The notes below the pieces were generated by a model, which was not told the origin of the DNA, made no database searches, and saw only the letters and a program-made list of their open reading frames with translations. Position numbers and translations under genes: made by a program. This document shows positions 11,140-19,773 of a DNA stretch of 64,000 bases, piece by piece. Numbering within the stretch: position 1 is the first letter of the stretch; the number at the start of each line of letters is the position of its first letter. The stretch lies in assembly GCF_003234855.1 (NCBI RefSeq), contig NZ_QKTO01000008.1, forward strand, positions 46,365 through 110,364, read 5' to 3'. This stretch comes from Curtobacterium sp. MCBD17_032 (lineage in GTDB: Bacteria; Actinomycetota; Actinomycetes; Actinomycetales; Microbacteriaceae).

Positions 11140-11793
11140 ATGGACGGCATCGACGGGCGCGTGCGGAACGCCGTCGACGTCTGGCTGCGGTGGCTGCCGC
11201 GGTGGCAGATCGGCTCGGCCCGCCCGCGCACCCGCATCTGCCGACGCTGCACCGGTTCGCCGATCGCGGCGGCCGCGGGCTTCGGGCCGGACGTGCCGCA
11301 CCCCGTGCAGCACGCGCTGATCGGCCGGATGTCCGCCATCGTCGAGGACGCGGTCGACGAGTACACCGCACGGAACCTGCCGCTCCTGCAGCGGGAACTC
11401 GAACGCGCCGCCGCCCGGAAGCGTCGGGCCGGGTACCAGCCGGCGGAGGGACTCGAACCCGAGTTCCAGGGGCTGGACGTCGACCCGCAGCCGCAGCCCG
11501 GGGAGCCGTTCCTGTTCACGCTCGGCGAGCTGACCGGCACCGGGGCGAGCGAGCAGGAACCGCGCGAGCCGCTGTCGGACGAGGCGAAGGCCGCGCTCCG
11601 GCACGAGATCGAGCTGTCCGACGAGTGTGCGCGGTCGACCGGCACCGCCGTCTGCCTGGCACTGACGGACCACCGGGAGCGCATCGCCGAGGCCGTCGAC
11701 CGGCTGGTCGAACCGCAGATCGCCGCGCTCGTCTCGGACATGTTCCGCGGACTGGACGGTCCCGACGAGCGCCCGCGCGGCGGACTCTTCTAG
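11140..11793 (+). CDS. Conserved hypothetical protein with an N-terminal Cys pair
   Basis: 217 aa, function not recognised. The start is ATG 11140, 6 nt after a TANNNT hexamer; an upstream ORF extension through 11101 is not needed. A basic N-terminal region contains CRRC near residue 28, which may bind metal. The rest is acidic and helical (LLQRELERAAARKRR, HEIELSDECARSTG) with no membrane segment or signal peptide. It converges with the DUF3054 gene, 2 nt between stops. Confidence 0.75.
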   Translation: MDGIDGRVRNAVDVWLRWLPRWQIGSARPRTRICRRCTGSPIAAAAGFGPDVPHPVQHALIGRMSAIVEDAVDEYTARNLPLLQRELERAAARKRRAGYQPAEGLEPEFQGLDVDPQPQPGEPFLFTLGELTGTGASEQEPREPLSDEAKAALRHEIELSDECARSTGTAVCLALTDHRERIAEAVDRLVEPQIAALVSDMFRGLDGPDERPRGGLF

Positions 11794-11795
11794 CC

Positions 11796-12218
11796 CTACG
11801 GCGTCGGTGCGGCTGCGCGGGCGTCCGTCCGACGCGTCCGGGCGCGCAGCACCAGTCGGGCGAGCAGCCGCCAGCCGACCAGGAACACCCCGAGGACGAT
11901 CGTCGTGACGACCACGAACGAGACCGGCAGCGGGTTGCCGTCCACCACACCCTGCCCGGTGGCGACGCGGATCGCCAGGCCGACGAACACCGTCAGGACC
12001 CAGACCACGACCGCGGTCGGCCAGGTGACGAGCGGCCGCGCCCACGCCCCGGAGGTCACGTACGCGATCGCCCACCCCGCCAGGAACGGGTACACGGTCG
12101 TCCACAGCCCGAGCGGCGCGAACGGTTCGCCGTGGGACCCGCGGCCGATGACCGCGAACGTCACGATGAGCACGACGTCGACGACCGCCGCGAGCCAACC
12201 CCAGGTACGAGTGTCCAC
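11796..12218 (-). CDS. DUF3054 family membrane protein
   Basis: 140-aa integral membrane protein. Four hydrophobic segments are visible: WLAAVVDVVLIVTFAVIG, YPFLAGWAIAYVTSG, TAVVVWVLTVFVGLAI and SFVVVTTIVLGVFLVGW, followed by a basic cytoplasmic tail. Length and pattern match DUF3054, a family without assigned function. It is transcribed divergently from the GDPD-inositol monophosphatase gene. Confidence 0.85.
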   Translation of the reverse strand: MDTRTWGWLAAVVDVVLIVTFAVIGRGSHGEPFAPLGLWTTVYPFLAGWAIAYVTSGAWARPLVTWPTAVVVWVLTVFVGLAIRVATGQGVVDGNPLPVSFVVVTTIVLGVFLVGWRLLARLVLRARTRRTDARAAAPTP

Positions 12219-12311
12219 CGCCCCATCCTCGCAGGCGCCGGGATGCGGCGGGCACCCAGGAGTTCACCGTCCCGACACGTGCCGTTGGGACGGCCCGCCG
12301 ACGATGGAGCG

Positions 12312-13886
12312 GTGACGACGCTCGAGGGCACGGCCCCCGCACCGACCGGGAGGCCCGGCCTCCGTCCGCCGCGGATCGTCGCCTCCCGGGGGGCCCCGCG
12401 TGTCCGTCGGGAGAACACGCTGCCCGCCGTCGCGGTCGCCGAGGCGCTCGGCGCGGACGTCGTCGCGGTCGACGTCCGACGCACCGCCGACGACGTCGCG
12501 GTGCTGCTGCACGACGAGACCCTCGGCCGGATGTGGGGCGACGGCCGCCGGGTGTCCGACGTGTCCTGGTGCGACGTCGCCCGGCTCGGCAACGGGCTCG
12601 ACCGCATCCCGCGGCTCGACGCCGTGCTCGAGCGGCTGGAGGGCTGCTCGGCGTCCCTGCTGGTCTCGCTCGCCGACCCTGCCGACGCCGCGGTCGCGGT
12701 CCGCACCGTGCAGGGCGCGGCGGGCACGGTGCCCGTCGCCTGGCGGGGGACCGCCGACGCGATGACGGCCGTGCGGGCGCTGCTGCCCGCCGCCGACGTG
12801 TGGCTGCCGTGGGACACGCTCGCGCCCCCGACGGCTGCGCACCTCGAGGCGGTGCGGCCATCGACGCTCGATCTCGACGTCGCCTTCCTCACCCCGGCGA
12901 CGGTGCGGGCCGCCCACGCCCTGGGCCTCGGCGTCGCGGTGTGGACCGTCGACGAGCCCGAGCCGACGCGGTGGGCGACCCGGCTCGGAGCGGACGTGCT
13001 GGTCACCGAGGACGTGGCCACGGTGCAGGCCGCGCTCGCCGCCGCGGAGCGGGACGGCTGGACGGTCCCGCGCCGGAAGCCGACCGAGCCCGAGGTCGCC
13101 GGACGAGCGCAGGCCCTGGCACACCGCATCGCGCACGAGGTGATCGCGTTCACGCGGGAGCACCGGATCAGCACGGACGCCGGCGACGCCGCCGCCCGGG
13201 TCGTCGACGTGGACCGGGCCATCGAGCAGCACGTCCGCGGCCGGGTGCGGGCGGTGTTCCCGGAGCACGGCTTCACGGGCGAGGAGTACGGGGCAGCACC
13301 CGGCGACGAGCACCGCTGGTACCTGGACCCCGTGGACGGCAGCACGAACCTGGCGAACGGCGTGCCGTGGACGAGCACCTCGCTGTGCCTGACGCGTTCC
13401 GGGCGGCCCGTCGTCGGCGTGGTCGCGGACCCGTGGCGCGGCGAGGTCCTCGAGGCACGCCGAGGCCGCGGTGCCACCGAGCGGGACCGGGTCCTGCGCC
13501 TCGACGACAGCCCGCGCGCCCTCGCGGGGGCGGTGGTCGGCACCGAGCTCGACGGACACCGCCCGTGGCCCGGGTTCGCCGCGTTCGTCGCGGCGCTCGC
13601 CGCACGGTCGTGCTCGGTGCGGGTGACCGGTTCCGGCACGCTGACCATCGCGCAGGTCGCGGCGGGGCGGGGGATCGGTGCCTGCACGCCGGCGTTCGAC
13701 CCGGTCGACCACGGTGCCGCGGTCCTGCTCGTGCACGAGGCCGGCGGGGTCGTCCTGACCCTGGACGGCCCGGTGTCCGAGTTCCCGCCGCTCGGGGCTC
13801 CGTTCCTCGTGGTGCACCCGGGGGCCGCGGACGAACTGTCGACGGTCTGGTCCGCCGCACTGCTCGGTGCGAAGGAGGAGCGGTGA
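12312..13886 (+). CDS. Fusion of a degenerate GDPD-like domain and an inositol monophosphatase domain
   Basis: 524 aa from GTG 12312. Residues about 25-250 resemble glycerophosphodiester phosphodiesterase (RENTLPAVAVAEALGAD, LLHDETLGRMW, and the barrel end VWTVDEPEPTRWATRLGAD). The usual HRG is SRG and the usual Glu of ExD is Ala (VVAVDVRR), so two expected catalytic or metal residues are missing. Residues about 260-520 form an IMPase-type phosphatase with intact GEEYG and DPVDGSTNLANG, and an Asp in FDPVDHGAAVLLVHEAGG. I infer a working sugar/inositol phosphatase carrying a regulatory or inactive GDPD domain. Alternatively the GDPD domain is functional with a variant site. Confidence 0.85.
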   Translation: MTTLEGTAPAPTGRPGLRPPRIVASRGAPRVRRENTLPAVAVAEALGADVVAVDVRRTADDVAVLLHDETLGRMWGDGRRVSDVSWCDVARLGNGLDRIPRLDAVLERLEGCSASLLVSLADPADAAVAVRTVQGAAGTVPVAWRGTADAMTAVRALLPAADVWLPWDTLAPPTAAHLEAVRPSTLDLDVAFLTPATVRAAHALGLGVAVWTVDEPEPTRWATRLGADVLVTEDVATVQAALAAAERDGWTVPRRKPTEPEVAGRAQALAHRIAHEVIAFTREHRISTDAGDAAARVVDVDRAIEQHVRGRVRAVFPEHGFTGEEYGAAPGDEHRWYLDPVDGSTNLANGVPWTSTSLCLTRSGRPVVGVVADPWRGEVLEARRGRGATERDRVLRLDDSPRALAGAVVGTELDGHRPWPGFAAFVAALAARSCSVRVTGSGTLTIAQVAAGRGIGACTPAFDPVDHGAAVLLVHEAGGVVLTLDGPVSEFPPLGAPFLVVHPGAADELSTVWSAALLGAKEER

Positions 13887-13985
13887 CGCTCTGCGGCTGC
13901 TTCTGAGCGCACACCCAGTCAGTCCAAGCCGACGGTGCCTACCGTGGGCGCCAGTGGACACGGTGTCCGCACGAAGGAGCACGTC

Positions 13986-14729
13986 ATGGGATTCCTCGAC
14001 CGTCTGCTCGGCCGCGAGGAGCGTCCGGCACAGCCTCGCCCAGGCGGTGGACAGCAGCAGGGGTACCAGTACGGCCAGCAGTCCTACCAGCAGCCGTACG
14101 GAGCGCCGCAGCAGCCGTACGGCGCTCCGCAGCAGGGCGGCGAGGACGAGCGCGCCGTCGCGCGCTACCGCTACCTGCTCCGCACCGCTCCGCCCGAGCG
14201 CATCGAGGAGGTGCACGCGGAGGCCTTCGCGCAGCTCACCCCCGAGCAGCGCCGTATGGTCTACGAGGAGTTCACGCGCACCGCACCGGCCGGTGAGGCC
14301 CCGCGCGGCGACGACCCCCGCTCCCTGGCCCAGTCGGCGACCCGCTCCGAGCTCCGCCAGCCCGGGTACATGGAGCGCTCGCTCGGCGGCATCGGCGGCG
14401 GGTTCGGCGGACGGCAGGGATCCGGCTTCGGCAGCATGCTCGGCGCCTCCCTGCTCGGCACGGTCGGCGGCTACGTGATCGGGTCCGCCCTGATGAGCGC
14501 CTTCCTGCCGGACCCCGGGTCGTTCGACGGTGGAACCGATGCAGGGGCTGCGGACGACGGCGGTCAGGGGGACACTGGTGACGGATCCGGTGACGGCGGT
14601 GCGTCCGACGGCGGCGGGTACGAGAACGCCTCCTGGGGCGATGGCGGATCCGACTTCGGCGGTTCGAACGACGGCGGCGGGTTCGACCAGGACTTCGGCG
14701 GCGACTTCGGTGGTGGCTTCGACGTCTGA
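13986..14729 (+). CDS. Gln/Tyr- and Gly/Asp-rich hypothetical protein
   Basis: 247 aa with ATG 13986 and a good ribosome binding site (AAGGAG). Starts MGFLDRLLGREE, then a Q/Y/P-rich stretch with PYGAPQQ repeats, a folded-looking middle (RYRYLLRTAPPERIEEVHAEAFAQLTPEQR), a single hydrophobic segment (MLGASLLGTVGGYVIGSAL) and a Gly/Asp/Ser-rich tail ending GGDFGGGFDV. Probably membrane-associated with disordered ends. I do not recognise the family. It lies just upstream of the ABC exporter, with 55 nt between. Confidence 0.75.
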   Translation: MGFLDRLLGREERPAQPRPGGGQQQGYQYGQQSYQQPYGAPQQPYGAPQQGGEDERAVARYRYLLRTAPPERIEEVHAEAFAQLTPEQRRMVYEEFTRTAPAGEAPRGDDPRSLAQSATRSELRQPGYMERSLGGIGGGFGGRQGSGFGSMLGASLLGTVGGYVIGSALMSAFLPDPGSFDGGTDAGAADDGGQGDTGDGSGDGGASDGGGYENASWGDGGSDFGGSNDGGGFDQDFGGDFGGGFDV

Positions 14730-14784
14730 GTGACGCCAGCGCTCCCACCGGCCCCTCCTGTCCAGCCGGTCACGAAGGAGCGAC

Positions 14785-15909
14785 ATGGCGATCATCGAGG
14801 CCACCGGCCTCACCAAGACGTACACGTCGAAGTCGGGGCCCGTCCACGCGTTGGCGGGCCTCGACCTCTCGGTGCCGGAGGGCACCGTCACCGCACTGCT
14901 CGGCCCGAACGGCGCCGGGAAGACCACGACCGTGAAGGTCCTCACGACCCTGGTGGTCCCGGACTCCGGCACCGCGACGGTCGCCGGGACGGACGTCGTC
15001 GCCGACCCGCAGGCCGCCCGCCGGGCGATCGGCGTCTCCGGACAGTACGCCGCCGTCGACGAGAACCTCACCGGGGCCGAGAACCTCGAGATGGTCGGTC
15101 GGCTGTACCACCTGGGCCGCCGGGCAGCCCGGGCCCGAGCCCGGGAGCTCATCGACGTGTTCGGGCTCGCCGAAGCAGGGGACCGACCCGTCAAGGGCTT
15201 CTCGGGCGGCATGCGCCGACGGATCGACCTGGCCGGGGCGCTCGTGATGAACCCACGCGTGTTGTTCCTCGACGAACCGACGACCGGTCTCGACCCGCGC
15301 AGCCGTCTCGCGCTCTGGGGGATCATCGAGGACCTCGTCGCCGACGGCGCGACGGTGCTCCTCACGACGCAGTACCTGGAGGAGGCCGACCAGCTCGCCG
15401 ACGACATCGCGGTGATCGACGACGGGCGGGTGATCGCCGAGGGCACCTCCGACGAACTCAAGGCGCAGGTGGGCGGGCACCGGGTCGCGGTGACCCTGGT
15501 GGACGCCGCCGACGGCGACACCGCGACCGCCGTCCTCCGCCGACGCGGCACCGGGGAGGTCGAGACGAGCGGTGACGGCCGGTCCCTCGCGGTCGCGGTC
15601 GACGCCGGGCCGGCGGCACTGCAACGGGTCCTGGCCGACCTCGGTGCGGCCGGCGTCGCCTTGCACGACGCGGGCATGCGCCGGCCGACCCTGGACGACG
15701 TGTTCCTCCGGTTGACCGGACACGCGGCGACGGCCGACGAGGCGGAGGCGGGCGACGGGTCGGGCGCGGACCGGGCCTCCCGGCGGGGCAGCGGAGCACC
15801 ACCGCCGGACGACGGCACCGCCGGGGCCGGGGCAGCATCGCCCGGTGCCCCGGACGCCGGCGCCGACCCACACCTGGCGGCGGGTGCCGGACGGGAGCGG
15901 AGCCGGTGA
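14785..15909 (+). CDS. DrrA-like ABC transporter ATP-binding protein
   Basis: ATPase of a two-component export system of the daunorubicin-resistance type, 374 aa, ATG with AAGGAG upstream. Walker A GPNGAGKTTT, Q-loop SGQYAAVDENLTG, signature FSGGMRRRIDLAGAL, Walker B LFLDEPTTGLDP and the H/Q-loop TTQYLEEADQLAD are all present. The last 65 residues are a low-complexity Ala/Gly/Asp tail longer than usual, and contain a half-copy of the window's palindromic element. It overlaps the permease gene by 4 nt. The exported substrate is unknown. Confidence 0.93.
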   Translation: MAIIEATGLTKTYTSKSGPVHALAGLDLSVPEGTVTALLGPNGAGKTTTVKVLTTLVVPDSGTATVAGTDVVADPQAARRAIGVSGQYAAVDENLTGAENLEMVGRLYHLGRRAARARARELIDVFGLAEAGDRPVKGFSGGMRRRIDLAGALVMNPRVLFLDEPTTGLDPRSRLALWGIIEDLVADGATVLLTTQYLEEADQLADDIAVIDDGRVIAEGTSDELKAQVGGHRVAVTLVDAADGDTATAVLRRRGTGEVETSGDGRSLAVAVDAGPAALQRVLADLGAAGVALHDAGMRRPTLDDVFLRLTGHAATADEAEAGDGSGADRASRRGSGAPPPDDGTAGAGAASPGAPDAGADPHLAAGAGRERSR

Positions 15910-16760
15910 CCGCGACGCCCACCGGGTCGGCCCTCGGCCGGCAGCTGCCCGTCGTCGTGACGTCCCCGCTCGCGGTGTGGATCGAGGACGGATGGGTCGT
16001 CACGAAGCGGAACCTCACGAAGCTCAAGCGCTCGCCGGACATGCTCGTGTTCGCCGTGCTCCAGCCGATCATGTTCGTGCTGCTGTTCAGCCAGGTCTAC
16101 GGCGGGGCGATCAGCGTGCAGGGGACCGACTACACGCAGTTCCTGATGGCGGGGATCTTCGCGCAGACCGTCGTGTTCGGGGCCACCTTCTCCGGGTCCG
16201 CGATGGCACAGGACCTGAAGGAAGGGCTCATCGACCGGTTCCGCACGTTGCCGATGTCGGCGTCCGCGGTGCTCGTCGGCCGGACGGCGTCGGACCTCGT
16301 GCTCAACGCCATCTCGATGGTCATCATGATGGCGACCGGCCTCGCCGTGGGGTGGCGGGTCACCTCGTCGCCGCTCGAGTTCCTGGCCGGCGTCGGGCTC
16401 CTGTTGCTGTTCAGCTACGCGTTCAGCTGGGTGATGGCGCTGCTCGGGATGAGCGTGGGGACGCCGGAGGTCATCAACAACGCGTCGTTCATGATCCTGT
16501 TCCCGCTGACGTTCATCTCGAACGCGTTCGTCCCGAGCGAGACCATGCCGCTCGTGCTCCGGGTCTTCGCGGAGTGGAACCCGGTGTCGTCGCTCGTGCA
16601 GGCCGCCCGCCAGCTGTTCGGCAATGCGGGGTCCGCGCCGGTGCCGGACATCTGGACGATGCAGCACCCGATCGCCACCGTGCTCATCGGGATCGTTGTG
16701 ATGCTCGCGGTGTTCGTGCCGTGGGCGGTGCGCAAGTACACCCGGATCAGCAGCACCTGA
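15906..16760 (+). CDS. DrrB-like ABC transporter permease
   Basis: Membrane partner of the preceding ATPase, 284 aa, GTG start inside the GTGA overlap. It has the ABC-2 layout: a cytoplasmic N-terminus (KRNLTKLKRSPDMLVF) and six membrane segments, including VLQPIMFVLLFSQVY, FMILFPLTFISNAFVPS and the final TVLIGIVVMLAVFVPWAV. The FVPSETMPLVLRVFAEWNPVS region is the conserved ABC-2 loop. A hairpin follows the stop codon. Confidence 0.93.
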   Translation: MTATPTGSALGRQLPVVVTSPLAVWIEDGWVVTKRNLTKLKRSPDMLVFAVLQPIMFVLLFSQVYGGAISVQGTDYTQFLMAGIFAQTVVFGATFSGSAMAQDLKEGLIDRFRTLPMSASAVLVGRTASDLVLNAISMVIMMATGLAVGWRVTSSPLEFLAGVGLLLLFSYAFSWVMALLGMSVGTPEVINNASFMILFPLTFISNAFVPSETMPLVLRVFAEWNPVSSLVQAARQLFGNAGSAPVPDIWTMQHPIATVLIGIVVMLAVFVPWAVRKYTRISST

Positions 16761-16767
16761 CGCAGGG

Positions 16768-16797
16768 CTCCGGGCGGCCGTGGTGGGCCGCCCGGAG
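16768..16797. terminator. Bidirectional terminator between the ABC permease and the acyl-CoA ligase
   Basis: 12-bp perfect stem (CTCCGGGCGGCC with its complement) around a 6-nt loop. It lies between two convergent stop codons, so it can serve both strands. No T tract. Confidence 0.75.
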
Positions 16798-16802
16798 TGC
16801 TG

Positions 16803-18491
16803 CTAGTCGCGGTCGGTGATCGCGTCGCGCACCTTGCGGCGCAGGACCTTGCCGATCATCGAGCGGGGGAGGTCCTCGACGACGACCACGCGCCGCGGCA
16901 CCTTGTACGCGGCGAGCTGGTCGCGGCACCAGGCGCGCAGGGCGTCCGCGTCGAACGAGGACGGGTCGGCGGGCACCACCGCGGCGACGACCTGTTCGTT
17001 GCCGGCCTGCGTGATGCCGACGACCGCGACCTCCTTGACGCTCGGGTGCTTCATCAGGGTGTCCTCGACCTCGGACGGCGAGACGTTGAAGCCGCCCGTG
17101 ATGATGAGCTCCTTGAGCCGGTCGACGATCCGCACGAAGCCGTCGGCGTCGATCGCCACGATGTCGCCGGTCCGGAACCAGCCGTCGGGGGTGAACACCT
17201 CGTCGGTGGCGTCCGCCTTGCCCCAGTAGCCGCTGAAGACCTGCGGGCCGCGGACCTGCAGTTCGCCGGCCTCACCGGTGCCGAGGACCTTCGTCTCGTC
17301 GTCGGGGTCCACCACGCGGCACTCGGTCGAGGGCAGCGGGAGGCCGATCGCGCCGAGTCGACGGGCGTCGGACACCGGGTTGGCCATGAGCACCGGAGAG
17401 CACTCGGACAGGCCGTAGCCCTCGACCAGGAAGCCGCCGGTGCGGGCCTCCCACGGTTCGATGACGTCCTGGGAGAGCGGCATCGCGCCGGAGATGCCGA
17501 TGTCGATGCCCTGCAGCGACACCCCGGCCGAGTCGGCGGCGTGCTGCAGCCGCGCGTAGATCGGCGGCACGGCCGGCAGGAACGTCGGCGGGCGCTTCTT
17601 GATCGCCGCCAGCACGAGGGCCGGGTCGAACGCCGGGAAGAGCACGAGGCGCCCGGCGATGCTCATCGCGAAGGTCAGGCAGAGCGTCAGGCCGTAGGCG
17701 TGGAACATCGGCAGCACGGCGTGCACGACGCTGCCGTCGCCGGCGCTGATCTGGGGGATCCAGGCGCGGGCCTGTGCGGCGTTGGCGAGCAGGTTGCGGT
17801 GGGTCAGGACGGCGCCCTTCGGGGTGCCGGTCGTGCCCGAGGTGTACTGGATGAGCGCGACGTCGTCGGTCTCCGGGCGCGGGTGCCGCTTCGACAGCTT
17901 CCGGCTCGACACCAGGTCGTCCCAACGGGTCGTGCCGGTGACCGGTGCGGTGAGCTTCGCGCGCGACTCGCGGGCCTTCGCGACCGGCAGCGAGAGCGCC
18001 AGGCGGGTGCGGCGCGGCATGGCGCGCGTGAGGTCGACCGAGACGATCGCGTCGAGGGCGAGGTCCGAGGGGAAGTCCTGCAGCGTGGCGACCGACTTGT
18101 CCCAGGCGATCGCGACCTTCGCGCCGTGGTCCTCGAACTGGTGCCGGAGCTCGCGCGGTGTGTAGAGCGGGTTGTGCTCGACCACGATCGCGCCGAGCCG
18201 CAGCACCGCGTAGAACGCGACGACGTGCTGCGGGCAGTTCGGCAGCACCAGCGCCACGCGGTCGCCCTTGGTGACGCCGAGCTTGCGCAGGCCGTTCGCC
18301 GCGCGGGCGATCTGCTCCTCGAGCTCGGCGTACGTCGTCGTCCGCCGGAAGAACTCGAGTGCCACCGCCTTCGGCCAGCGCGCCGCCGACTGCTCGACCA
18401 GGTCCAGGAGCGACCCGGTCATCGGCTCGATGTCGTGCGGCACCCCTGACGCGTAGGAGGCAAGCCAGGGACGAGGCGTGTCGATGCTCAC
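16803..18491 (-). CDS. Long-chain fatty acid-CoA ligase (FadD-like)
   Basis: Activates fatty acids to acyl-CoA with ATP, 562 aa. All adenylate-forming motifs are present: YTSGTTGTPKGAVLTH, EGYGLSECSPV, GWFRTGD, DRLKELIITGGFNVSPSEVE and the C-terminal lysine in MIGKVLRRK. The ORF runs on upstream, but the GTG at 18491 follows a TAGGTT hexamer by 7 nt and gives the usual short N-terminus before RPWLASYASGVP. No gene of beta-oxidation is adjacent. Confidence 0.93.
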   Translation of the reverse strand: MSIDTPRPWLASYASGVPHDIEPMTGSLLDLVEQSAARWPKAVALEFFRRTTTYAELEEQIARAANGLRKLGVTKGDRVALVLPNCPQHVVAFYAVLRLGAIVVEHNPLYTPRELRHQFEDHGAKVAIAWDKSVATLQDFPSDLALDAIVSVDLTRAMPRRTRLALSLPVAKARESRAKLTAPVTGTTRWDDLVSSRKLSKRHPRPETDDVALIQYTSGTTGTPKGAVLTHRNLLANAAQARAWIPQISAGDGSVVHAVLPMFHAYGLTLCLTFAMSIAGRLVLFPAFDPALVLAAIKKRPPTFLPAVPPIYARLQHAADSAGVSLQGIDIGISGAMPLSQDVIEPWEARTGGFLVEGYGLSECSPVLMANPVSDARRLGAIGLPLPSTECRVVDPDDETKVLGTGEAGELQVRGPQVFSGYWGKADATDEVFTPDGWFRTGDIVAIDADGFVRIVDRLKELIITGGFNVSPSEVEDTLMKHPSVKEVAVVGITQAGNEQVVAAVVPADPSSFDADALRAWCRDQLAAYKVPRRVVVVEDLPRSMIGKVLRRKVRDAITDRD

Positions 18492-18498
18492 GCGGACC

Positions 18499-18504
18499 AA
18501 CCTA
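18499..18504 (-). promoter_or_regulatory. -10 element of the acyl-CoA ligase gene
   Basis: TAGGTT on the minus strand, 7 nt before GTG 18491. A CTGACA further upstream (19-nt spacing) could act as a -35 box. It suggests a leaderless mRNA. Confidence 0.45.
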
Positions 18505-18587
18505 GCGGGCGGACCCGAGTCCTTGTCAGGCATGCTCCCCGGACCCTCGGAGGGCGCATTGTCAGGGGCGCGACGGACCATTGCGTC

Positions 18588-19526
18588 ATGTCGTTCGTCT
18601 CCGATGCCTTCCGCACCCGCCTGCAGGCCACGTTCACGGGCAGCACCTCCGGCAGTCCCGAGTGGGTGGACGCCCTCGAGCAGGGCACCGACGCGGGCTT
18701 CTTCGGTCCGGGTTCGGCCACGTGGTCGGTGCACGGCGGCAACCAGACCATCGTCGCCGGTGTGCGGGCGTTGCTCGTCCAGGCGCTGCACCCGGGAGCG
18801 CTCGCCGGCGTCGCGGACCACTCCCGGTACAAGGAGGACCCGTTCGGTCGGCTCGCCGGCACGATCCGGTGGATCTACACCGTCACGCACGGCGACACCG
18901 CGACCGCCCGGGCGGGGAGCGAGTGGGTGCTGCGGCTGCACGAGCGGGTCCGCGGCGTGTACGTCGACGGGCACGGGGTCGGGCGCCCGTACACCGCGAA
19001 CGACCCCGACCTGGCGCGCTGGGTGCACCTGGCGTTCACGGACGCGTTCCTCCGCACGGCACAGCGCTGGGGGCAGCCGATCCCCGGCGGGGCCGACGCC
19101 TACGTCAGGGAGTGGGCGATCGCCGGGCGGCTCATGCGGGTCGCGGACGCCCCCGAGTCCGAGGCCGAACTCCGGGCGCAGATGGACGGGTACCTCGACC
19201 GCGGGGAGCTCGCGGTGACGCCCAGGACCCGGGAGGTCCTGCGCTTCATCAAGAACCCGCCGCTGGCCCAGCTGCTGCGACCCGGCTACCGGGCGGTGTA
19301 CCAGGGCGCGGTCTCGACCCTCGACCCCCGGCACCGGTCGCTGCTCGGCATCCGGACACCCGCGATCGGCCCGATCGAGCTGCCCGTGGACCGGGCGACC
19401 GGGGTCGTCCTCGACGGCATCGGCAGCGTGCTGGGCACCCAGTCCGGCACCGAGCGTGCGGCGCTCGCCCGCATCGCCCGCCTCGAGCGCGAGGCAACGA
19501 CGGAGCGGGGCCTGGACGGCGCCTGA
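18588..19526 (+). CDS. Oxygenase MpaB family protein (DUF2236)
   Basis: 312-aa protein of the MpaB/DUF2236 family, thought to include haem-dependent oxygenases. Family features seen: the N-terminal LLVQALHPGALAGVADHS block, DPFGRLAGTIRWIYTVTHGD, the HERVRG and NDPDLARWVHLAFTDAFL motifs, and the helical C-terminus (LRPGYRAVYQGAVSTLDP). The His in ALHP and in VHLAF are candidate ligands. Start ATG 18588 lacks a ribosome binding site. The substrate is unknown. Confidence 0.88.
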   Translation: MSFVSDAFRTRLQATFTGSTSGSPEWVDALEQGTDAGFFGPGSATWSVHGGNQTIVAGVRALLVQALHPGALAGVADHSRYKEDPFGRLAGTIRWIYTVTHGDTATARAGSEWVLRLHERVRGVYVDGHGVGRPYTANDPDLARWVHLAFTDAFLRTAQRWGQPIPGGADAYVREWAIAGRLMRVADAPESEAELRAQMDGYLDRGELAVTPRTREVLRFIKNPPLAQLLRPGYRAVYQGAVSTLDPRHRSLLGIRTPAIGPIELPVDRATGVVLDGIGSVLGTQSGTERAALARIARLEREATTERGLDGA

Positions 19527-19644
19527 CGGCCTGGTCGAGGTCGCACGATCGGCCGTTCGGACACGTCCCGGGCCTCCGCGCGACTCCGGCGTCGCGGAGG
19601 GCGTGTCGTGCGACCCCGTGGGCGCGTCCGCCGGGCGCGTGCTG

Positions 19645-19721
19645 ACGGCGCTGGCGCGGACGAGGGGCGGCACGGACGAGGAGCGGTACGGGCGAGGGGC
19701 GGTACGGACGAGGGGCGGCAC
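19645..19721 (+). repeat. GC-rich imperfect tandem repeats
   Basis: Repeated words of the form GGACGAGGGGCGGCAC (about 16-18 nt, four imperfect copies) lie between the MpaB gene and the following palindrome. No ORF is supported here. They may have arisen from the arm of the adjacent palindromic element. Confidence 0.5.
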
Positions 19722-19763
19722 GGACGGGAGGCGCGGCACCAGCTGGTGCCGCGCCTCCCGTCC
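19722..19763. terminator. Perfect 42-nt palindrome between convergent genes
   Basis: Two 21-nt arms meet without a loop in a perfect palindrome built on GGACGGGAGGCGCGG. It sits between the MpaB gene and the aldo/keto reductase gene, where it may terminate both transcripts. Member of the window's recurrent element family. Confidence 0.7.
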
Positions 19764-19773
19764 GCCGGTCGGC

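Noticed and set aside
11190..12311. Long frame upstream of the GDPD-IMPase fusion
   Set aside because: It overlaps two better-supported genes and has no motif; GTG 12312 is the first plausible start for the fusion.
19722..19763. Palindrome as a transposon or IS end
   Set aside because: No transposase gene, no target duplication and no paired terminal repeats around any of the copies.
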